Shown piece after piece: positions 58,256-64,000 of a DNA stretch of 64,000 nt. The stretch's first letter is position 1, and each line of letters begins with the position of its first letter. Origin of the DNA: Candidatus Manganitrophus sp. (GTDB lineage: Bacteria; Nitrospirota; Nitrospiria; SBBL01; Manganitrophaceae); NCBI GenBank assembly GCA_028865235.1, contig CP114562.1, positions 1 to 64,000 on the forward strand, given 5' to 3'. The notes under the pieces were generated by a model. That model ran no database searches. It saw only the letters and a program-made list of their open reading frames with translations, and was not told the DNA's origin. The position numbers and the translations under genes were made by a program.

Positions 58256-58338
58256 GACGGCAAGAGGTGGGAAAAGTTCTATCCGTTTGAAAACATAACG
58301 TAAATAGAGTGCCGCTTTAGTCATGGAGAGAAGGCGGA

Positions 58339-58395
58339 CTGGGGCAATTCCCCCTTCGTGGGGGATTTGCCCCAGCACCAGGGGGGAAATCCCCC
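58339..58395. repeat. large GC-rich hairpin pair in divergent promoter region
   Basis: A 16-bp stem, CTGGGGCAATTCCCCC against GGGGGATTTGCCCCAG with one mismatch and loop TTCGT, is followed seven bases later by GGGGG-AAAT-CCCCC (58382-58395). It lies between two divergent genes, so it is not a terminator of either; a REP-like element or a regulatory structure is possible. Confidence 0.6.
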
Positions 58396-58635
58396 ATCGT
58401 GGACCGACACCGGAGAGAAGTTTTTTTTACTGCGGTCAGATATAAGTCTCTAGAGTTTCGATCAATAAGGGATTTCCGAAAGGCAAAATCGTATTTGGAA
58501 TATGAATTGCTACCGCTGTAGATGATCGGCAGCAACCGGCGGCATGCGTTGACTCACCGAAAATAATCGGTTAGATTGATTTGATGTTTTTGGATCAATA
58601 TGAAATGAATTCATCCATTCTTCGATGTAAACCTC
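58396..58635. other. leader region of the plus-strand kinase gene
   Basis: Moderately AT-rich, with several TATAAT-like hexamers; no -24/-12 element for the plus-strand operon was found. Confidence 0.3.
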
Positions 58636-59982
58636 ATGCCGATTGAAGAGAAACGATCCTTTAACCTCCTCCGTTGGTTTGCTCTTCTGAGCTTCCTCTC
58701 CGTCGGCCTGATCACAGCCGTCTCTTCTTTACTTCTCTCGAACTTTCTCACGCACAACATGCTCCAGCGCGACGCCGTCGTGACAATGGAGTTTGTTCAG
58801 ACGATCGCGCAAGCGGAGAATACACGCAGCTATTTCGAGACGAATGATCCCGGAAAGACGAAAACCGTTTTCGAGGCCTTCTTCAAACAGATTGCTACGA
58901 TGCCGGAGATGGTCCGCGCCAATGTCTACAACAGCAACGGATCGATCCTCTGGTCGGATGACGATCGCTTCATCGGCCATCGCTTCAACCCCAACCCCCA
59001 ATTGGAGACGGCGCTCTCGGGGAGACTGGCCGTCACAAGCGGGACTTCCGGGAAATCATCCAAGCCGGAGCATGTTTTCGATCAGGAGGTTCCTTTTTTC
59101 GTTGAAATCTATATCCCGATTTGGAACGTCCCCGAGAACAAAGTCGTCGGCGTGGTGGAAGTCTATAAGGTTCCGCTAACCCTGTTCCATGCCATTCAAC
59201 GTGGAAATCAGCTGGTCTGGTTGAGCGCCGGCTTAGGAGGCCTCTTTCTCTACTGCTCTCTTTATTGGATCGTCCGCCGGGCGGCCCGAGTCATCCGGCG
59301 ACAACAGGAACAGCTCGTCGAATCGGAAACGATGGCCGCCATCGGAGAGATGGCTTCGGCCGTCGCCCACGGCATCCGGAATCCGCTTGCCTCCATCCGC
59401 TCCTCCGCGGAGGTGGCACTCGAAGAGAACCCGCCCTTTCGCGCCACCGCGGAGGAAATCATTCATGAGACAGACCGCATCGAGGACTGGATCCGGGAGC
59501 TGCTCGTCTATTCCAAGCCGCCGAGCGGGACTCCGGCTTCCATCCGGATCAACGATCTGATTCAATCGACCCTCGACTCCCTCGATCGTGAGATGAAAAA
59601 GCGGAGCGTGAAGCCGACGCTGATCCTGGAGCCGTCCTCTCCCCTCGTCCACGCGGACGAGGCATTGATGCGTCACGTCTTAATCAGCCTGATCGCAAAC
59701 TCGCTCGACGCCATGCCCGAAGGGGGAGAATTGAGGGTCTCCAGCCAGAACCAGAAAAATGCCGACCGGGTCGAAATCTCAATCAAAGATACCGGAAGCG
59801 GCATCCCGAAAGCGCAGATGGACAAAGTCTTCAAACCCTTTTACACGACGAAATCGAAAGGGATGGGGGTCGGCCTCTCGCTGGCCAAACGGATCATCGA
59901 GCGGCACGGCGGGACCCTGCGGCTGGAAAGCGAAGAGGGGATCGGAACCACCGTTTCTCTACACATTCCATTAGCGAGGTAG
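58636..59982 (+). CDS. membrane sensor histidine kinase
   Basis: Intact 448-residue protein. Two membrane helices (FALLSFLSVGLITAVSSLLL; VWLSAGLGGLFLYCSLYWIV) flank an extracytoplasmic sensor of about 150 residues (MVRANVYNSNGSILWSDDDR, VPFFVEIYIPIWNVPENK). The kinase core has AVAHGIRNPLASIRSSAEVA, where the residue after the phosphoacceptor His is Gly instead of the usual Glu, N box LISLIANSLDAMPEGGEL, DTGSGIPKAQMDKVFKPF and GVGLSLAKRIIERHGG. There is no HAMP or PAS. The companion sigma-54 activator starts 4 bp after its stop. Confidence 0.92.
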   Translation: MPIEEKRSFNLLRWFALLSFLSVGLITAVSSLLLSNFLTHNMLQRDAVVTMEFVQTIAQAENTRSYFETNDPGKTKTVFEAFFKQIATMPEMVRANVYNSNGSILWSDDDRFIGHRFNPNPQLETALSGRLAVTSGTSGKSSKPEHVFDQEVPFFVEIYIPIWNVPENKVVGVVEVYKVPLTLFHAIQRGNQLVWLSAGLGGLFLYCSLYWIVRRAARVIRRQQEQLVESETMAAIGEMASAVAHGIRNPLASIRSSAEVALEENPPFRATAEEIIHETDRIEDWIRELLVYSKPPSGTPASIRINDLIQSTLDSLDREMKKRSVKPTLILEPSSPLVHADEALMRHVLISLIANSLDAMPEGGELRVSSQNQKNADRVEISIKDTGSGIPKAQMDKVFKPFYTTKSKGMGVGLSLAKRIIERHGGTLRLESEEGIGTTVSLHIPLAR

Positions 59983-59986
59983 ATCG

Positions 59987-61398
59987 ATGTCGTATGCCAT
60001 TCTCATCATCGAAGATGAAACGACCCTGGCAAAGAACATGAAGACCTATCTCGAACGCCACGGATACGAGATTCGGATTGCCCAGAGTGCCGAGGAAGGA
60101 TTCCAGCAGCTGGAATCCTTCAAGCCAGATGTTATCCTACTCGATCTCCAACTTCCGGGAATGAGCGGTCTTGAGGCCCTCTCCCGGATCAGGAGCGCGA
60201 CGCGCAGGTGAAGGTCGTCATCATCACCGCGCACGGGAATATCGAGACGGCGGTCGATGCAATGAAGGCCGGCGCTTACGACTTTATGAACAAGCCGCTG
60301 GTCCTCGCGAAACTCAAGGTCCTTCTCGACAAGGTGGTCGGACAGACCCGATTGGAAGGGACCCTCTCTTATTATAGGGAAAAGAGGCCGGCGAAAGCAC
60401 GCTTTCCGCCCTGATCGGGGAGTCGTCGCCGATGCGTTCATTGAAAAACCAAATCGAGCAAATTATCGATTCGGAGCGGAAGTTAACGGAGGGGGACCCG
60501 CCCGCGGTCCTGATCACCGGTGAGACCGGTACGGGAAAGGAGTTGGCGGCCCGGGCCCTTCACTACAACGGCCCAAGGAAAAGTGGACCTTTCATCGAAA
60601 TCAACTGCGCCTCCATTCCGATCCAACTCCTGGAGGCCGAGCTCTTCGGATATGAGCGGGGCGCCTTCACCGACGCAAAGGAGAAGAAGATCGGCCTTTT
60701 CCAGGCCGCGGAAGGAGGAACACTCTTCTTAGATGAGATCGGCGAAATTGAAATCTCCCTTCAAGCCAAGTTGCTCAAAGCGCTTGAGGATAAAGTGATC
60801 CGCCGCATTGGGAATATTCGAGAACAGAAAGTCGACGTCCGGATCATTACCGCAACAAACCAATCTCTGGAAGAAGCGGTCCGCCAAGGAAGGTTTCGGT
60901 CGGACCTTTTTTTCCGCCTTCGGATCATCCACCTGAAGCTTCCTCCGCTCCGCACCCGGGGGAACGATATCCTTCTTCTTGCGAACCATTTTTTGACGAT
61001 TCAATCCCGGCGCTACGGGAAACAAGAAATGGCCTTCAGCCCGGAGGCCGAAAAAGCGCTTCTCAACTATTCATGGCCTGGGAATGTCCGAGAACTTCGG
61101 AATATGATCGAGCAGACCGTCCTTCTCTCCCGACAAGAGACCATTGAACCGGACCAACTTGCACTTCTCCCCGGTCTCGTCAAAATAAACAGAGACCAAG
61201 ATAAGGAAAGGGGGAAGACGTCTTCTCCTTCCACGCGAGGGTGTTTCGCTTGAAGATGTCGAGCGCGACCTCGTCCTCCAAGCGCTGGAACAGACCTCTT
61301 GGAACGTCACCCATGCAGCGAAATTACTCGGACTTACCCGTGATACCCTTCGATACAGAATGGATAAATACAAAGTTGAACCTTCTTCCTCTTCATAG
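59987..61398 (+). CDS. sigma-54-dependent response regulator (NtrC family), frameshifted
   Basis: About 470 residues. Receiver: MSYAILIIEDETTLAKNMKT, VILLDLQLPGMSGLEALSRI, then after a break near 60205 VKVVIITAHGNIETAVDAMK and YDFMNKPLVLAKL. A second break near 60390 leads to the AAA+ domain: VLITGETGTGKELAARALHY, YERGAFTDAKEKKIGLFQAA, GGTLFLDEIGEIEISLQAKL and NYSWPGNVRELRNMIEQTVL. A third break near 61225 hides the Fis-type HTH, ALEQTSWNVTHAAKLLGLTR, ending SSSS at 61398. The sigma-54 contact loop reads GAFTDA instead of GAFTGA, a variant found in other working activators. Its partner is the kinase just upstream. Confidence 0.88.
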
Positions 61399-61723
61399 AG
61401 CTACTACCCCAAGGAACCGACACGAATTATTGTTAATCTGGTCCCCAGCCACCCATCCCATCCGACAAAGTAGATAATCGGGCTCTTCCACCCTTGCGGC
61501 GTGGACATCGTTCCTTTTAGAGAGTGGATGCCAGGAATTCCCCAATGGGAGATGAATTTTAGGCAGCGTTATAGATCGTGCGTATCTTCCGATGAGGCAA
61601 TCGCCCCGTTTTTTGGGATTTTCCCCCATTGGGTTTTCAATCCCATCAGGATCTAAGAACACAAAGTCCATATTTCTTACTCGATTTCAATCAGATCGAT
61701 TCTTGTCTTGATTTATTCCAATT
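61399..61723. other. intergenic region
   Basis: About 325 bases without a credible gene; a minus-strand open frame over 61393-61671 has no family features. Two T-rich runs follow short inverted repeats but no convincing terminator was found. Confidence 0.3.
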
Positions 61724-61740
61724 CTGGCATCGTACTTGCT
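61724..61740 (+). promoter_or_regulatory. sigma-54 (-24/-12) promoter before small membrane protein gene
   Basis: CTGGCATCGTACTTGCT matches the YTGGCACGRNNNTTGCW consensus at TGGCA, the R position and TTGCW, with GG and GC 12 bases apart. Transcription would start near 61752, 83 bases before the ATG at 61835. It is the best of the -24/-12 elements seen here. Confidence 0.65.
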
Positions 61741-61834
61741 CCATCCCTGTCATGTGTTTGTAGAGTGCCATATCATCGGAACAATCCTGGCACTGATCTA
61801 AAAACCTGAACGATTCACTAAGAAGGAGAATCCC

Positions 61835-61984
61835 ATGTTGAATCTACACTTTGTTTTTGGGTTGATCGTATTGGCTTATGTCATCGGTTTTATACTTCTC
61901 ATAAAGAATGTTGCTTGTGCCTTGGTATCGGCCGATACCCTTCCCGGCGAACATAGAGGACAAGCTAATCCCGGCGCGAGTTGA
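61835..61984 (+). CDS. 49-residue single-span membrane protein
   Basis: Small ORF with AAGGAG six bases before the ATG. It reads MLNLHFVFGLIVLAYVIGFI, then LLIKNVACALVSADTLPGEH and RGQANPGAS. Residues 5-23 form one hydrophobic helix, followed by a Lys and a short polar tail with one Cys. No family recognised. The combination of good ribosome site, sigma-54 promoter and clean membrane helix makes it a probable real gene, induced with the neighbouring sigma-54 activators. Confidence 0.6.
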   Translation: MLNLHFVFGLIVLAYVIGFILLIKNVACALVSADTLPGEHRGQANPGAS

Positions 61985-62288
61985 TCAGACATTTCAAGAA
62001 CTGGAAAAGGGTATATCAATGATTGGCGCCACCCTTCGGACACCTCAATTTAGAAAACCAGCGGAGCGCTGGGCCCGTTGATACCGTCAGCGGTCGAACA
62101 AAAAGAAAACGGCATGAGGATCAGGATCGACCAATCCAGCGTCTAGGTGACGATAATGTTTCATCCCTCTATGACTCATGAGATCGGAAAGGACTCATGG
62201 ACTGGAGATAGCAGTATCTTTATAACTCTCTTCCCGCCTAGACTACGGTGGCAAAAGGTTGGCAGAAAAGAATGAAAAAAGGTCAAGA
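61985..62288. other. intergenic region
   Basis: About 300 bases in which I see no gene, RNA or clear regulatory element. Confidence 0.3.
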
Positions 62289-62679
62289 TCAACAAATGGG
62301 TTCACCCCATTCACCTGCGACAAAAGTGCGATTGATTCGATGGAGGTGGATGCCTCTTTTAATTTCCGGCGCACCGCCTCGGAAATCAGGTCGGGATATC
62401 CTATAAAAACACCGGAAGAGCTCCAGATTATCGACCGAATACCCTTTTCCGAAATCGGCTTGAAGCTTTTCAGAAAGCCCTTTCAAGAGGCTTTCCATAA
62501 CCGGCCCGCTTTTTCCCCCGCTGTTCTTCTTCGACAATCTCCCGTCCGATGAGCCAGTTCGACATCACCTGGGCGGTATTGACCGATCGGGCAGCGCCAG
62601 CGCGGGCCGACTCCAAAATCTGCCGGATTCTGCCATAAAGCGCTTACGGGGCTTTGGATTCTTTATGGGATCGTTTCAT
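62289..62679 (-). pseudogene. DUF1016/YhcG-type nuclease N-terminal domain remnant
   Basis: From the ATG at 62679 the frame reads MKRSHKESKAP, then a TAA, then ALYGRIRQILESARAG, SVNTAQVMSNWLIGREIVEE and EQRGKKRAGYGK. A frameshift leads to LLKGLSEKLQADFGKGYSVD and NLELFRCFYRISRPDF, the classic DUF1016 N-terminal domain. The C-terminal PDDEXK nuclease half is absent. With an early stop, a frameshift and missing catalytic domain it is a decayed gene. These proteins often travel with restriction or other mobile gene sets, so it marks a past insertion. Confidence 0.75.
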
Positions 62680-62903
62680 TTTTCCTGAAGGTGACTGGGA
62701 AACAACCTGCAATAGTTGCGCTACGATATACCAGTTATGGCAAGAGATCAAGCTGGGGCGCAAGGATTTTGAGCGATTGATATGACAAGGTTTTAATTTG
62801 ATAAAACCAGACTGCTCCCAAAACAGGTTTTAACGCCCTTATTAAGATTTTCTTACAAAAGATTCTAAGAGACCTATTACGCGAAAGTCGGCTTCTATGC
62901 AAT

Positions 62904-62930
62904 AAAAAATGGCGGATCAGATCGCCATTT
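62904..62930 (-). terminator. intrinsic terminator, minus strand
   Basis: AAATGGCG, an 8-base loop, CGCCATTT then TTTT on the minus strand, a standard rho-independent terminator. It would end transcription coming from the protease region to the right. Confidence 0.8.
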
Positions 62931-63151
62931 GGTTCACCTACAATTCAATATATTGCAGAAGACTGAGAACTGAGAATTACGGAAAGAAAGGGGGGATAAC
63001 ACGGGTCAGGCGCCGCCTTTAGCGCGTCGCTGTGGACCCGCAGGTTGGAATAATCATATTAATCTAGAGGATCTTATGACGACAAAACCTTTGCTTAGGC
63101 AGACCAAGCTGGTCAACGTAAGGGAGGCATAAGCGAAGCTCTCCCGCCTCA

Positions 63152-63367
63152 TCAGCTCCAAAAAATCCTCTCTGGTTCGCCTCGGCATTGTGAATCGTTA
63201 ACAATTGTACTCTGTTCCCAGTTTTTGCAGTTTTTGTAAAAATTCGTAAATCTTTCATGTACAGCGATGCTGTCGGACTGAACTACCTGTATTTGCTGCT
63301 GCTTTTTTGCATCTTCAAGTGAGTCGTTTAAGTCACGTATATCTCTGGCTGGCTTCTTCTTTTCCAT
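63152..63367 (-). CDS. small hydrophilic ORF after protease, possibly its displaced C terminus
   Basis: A 71-residue frame starting MEKKKPARDIRDLNDSLEDA and continuing KKQQQIQVVQSDSIAVHERF, helical and coiled-coil-like at first. It overlaps the protease end by 35 bp. Either it is a separate small protein with a weak ribosome site or the protease frame shifts here. A third frame (63064-63258) also reads protein-like (LRLCLPYVDQLGLPKQRF), so more than one base error may be present. Confidence 0.4.
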   Translation of the reverse strand: MEKKKPARDIRDLNDSLEDAKKQQQIQVVQSDSIAVHERFTNFYKNCKNWEQSTIVNDSQCRGEPERIFWS

Positions 63368-64000
63368 CGATCCACTGGATGCCTAAACACTCGGCAACGA
63401 TTTCTAGGGGAACGCCAAAAGATATGCTCTCGAAGCCAGGAATGTTGATTTTCCACGAGACGATGCCGACACATTGGCCGTTCTTGTTCAGAAGCGGCCC
63501 GCCGCTGTTTCCGGGATTGAGACTTACATCAGTCTGAATGAATTTTGCTTTATCACTCTCTTTTTCTCGATATCCACTTATCACTCCTTTGCTCACGGAA
63601 AAAGCCAACTCTTCAGTTAATGGAGCACCAATCGCATAAAGTTCACTACCGACAGGGGTTGTGGCTTTCAGACATAGGGGTAGGCAAGCATGTCCTTGCC
63701 CTTCTATTTTGATCAATGCGATATCTTGATTATCATCTACACGAAGCACGCGAGCATCAAGTCTCAGTCCGGATTTAAGTTCGACATTTACTTTTTGAAC
63801 ACCCGAAACAACGTGCGCAGCAGTAAGAATATAACCATCTGAAGAGACAATGAAACCACTGGCGTGGCCGTTTTCAGTCCTGATCAAAACAACGGCGTTC
63901 ATCACTCTTTCCATATCATCAGGAAGAACCAAGGAACGTTTGTCACGCGACAACATTGTGATCGCAATAGATCCAGAGGGTTGTTTAACTGAGCTGATAG
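63333..64000 (-). CDS. trypsin-like serine protease (S1C/HtrA-like), N terminus beyond window
   Basis: Chymotrypsin-fold protease with all three catalytic residues: His in GYILTAAHVVSGVQ, Asp in RVDDNQDIALIKIEG and Ser in VSLNPGNSGGPLLNKNGQC. The specificity loop reads SFGVPLEIVAECLGI. An ATG occurs at 63956, but the frame stays open to the right edge (SVKQPSGSIAIT precedes it), so the protein probably starts outside the window. No PDZ domain follows. Cell location cannot be judged without the N terminus. Confidence 0.8.
   Translation of the reverse strand, partial: ISSVKQPSGSIAITMLSRDKRSLVLPDDMERVMNAVVLIRTENGHASGFIVSSDGYILTAAHVVSGVQKVNVELKSGLRLDARVLRVDDNQDIALIKIEGQGHACLPLCLKATTPVGSELYAIGAPLTEELAFSVSKGVISGYREKESDKAKFIQTDVSLNPGNSGGPLLNKNGQCVGIVSWKINIPGFESISFGVPLEIVAECLGIQWIDGKEEASQRYT

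Noticed and set aside
53565..61398. PEP-CTERM/exosortase-type EPS locus, suggested by kinase plus sigma-54 activator beside glycan genes
   Set aside because: No exosortase, no PEP-CTERM protein and no Wzx/Wzy or Wza homologue were found.

Overview
The window looks like chromosomal DNA of a free-living Gram-negative bacterium. It carries RND/TolC-type envelope machinery, two outer-membrane barrel proteins, several lipoproteins, sigma-54 activators and cobalamin riboswitches. GC content is moderately high and many genes overlap through ATGA or GTGA junctions. The gene style fits Nitrospirota or a related deep-branching chemolithotrophic phylum, but that placement is an inference: no rRNA or other phylogenetic marker is present. 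No tRNA, rRNA, CRISPR array, insertion sequence or intact mobile element was recognised.

A dominant technical feature is the number of single-base frameshifts. Many genes read as two to five overlapping fragments in different frames whose translations join into one full-length family member. Those checked closely fall in short homopolymers, for example A6 in cbiD, a G run in cbiP and a T run in a histidine kinase. I treat these as real genes with probable consensus errors, give composite coordinates, and name the approximate break points. Two loci look truly decayed: an EAL-domain remnant at 14.7-15.2 kb and a DUF1016/YhcG remnant at 62.3-62.7 kb.

Layout. 0-4.4 kb: a heavy-metal RND efflux operon (minus strand, running off the left edge) divergent from nikR. 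4.5-5.1 kb: a LuxR-type DNA-binding fragment and an HU-like protein. 5.5-8.1 kb: a Cache-PAS-GGDEF-EAL protein. 8.3-14.5 kb: a minus-strand phosphorelay operon of a five-PAS histidine kinase, an Rcp-like receiver, a receiver-HisKA_3 kinase and a hybrid kinase. 14.7-15.2 kb: the decayed EAL copy. 15.4-18.2 kb: a cobalamin riboswitch, an OprB-like porin and a YVTN beta-propeller protein. 18.2-33.5 kb: a 16-gene cobalamin operon with its own promoter, riboswitch and attenuator terminator. 33.8-51.6 kb: an exopolysaccharide operon of about 14 genes (lipoprotein, glycosyltransferases, heparinase-like lyase, two phosphotransferase-fold proteins, radical SAM/SPASM protein, histidine phosphatase, deacetylase, ABC exporter, alginate-export-like barrel). 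52-53.6 kb: a small lipoprotein, a GDT1 cation transporter and a TPR lipoprotein. 53.6-61.4 kb: two kinase/sigma-54-activator pairs. 61.4-64 kb: a small membrane protein behind a sigma-54 promoter-like site, a decayed DUF1016 gene and a trypsin-like protease cut by the right edge.

How it may work together. The cob operon makes adenosylcobalamin from sirohydrochlorin by the anaerobic (Cbi) route. The first riboswitch shuts the operon off by termination. The second makes the porin/propeller pair answer to the same signal, suggesting a role in acquiring cobalt or a corrinoid. The polysaccharide operon, the receiver/kinase/activator operon and the small membrane gene all have -24/-12 elements with exact GG-N10-GC geometry, so I propose one RpoN-controlled circuit in which the activators at 54.4-55.8 kb and 60-61.4 kb control capsule or matrix production.
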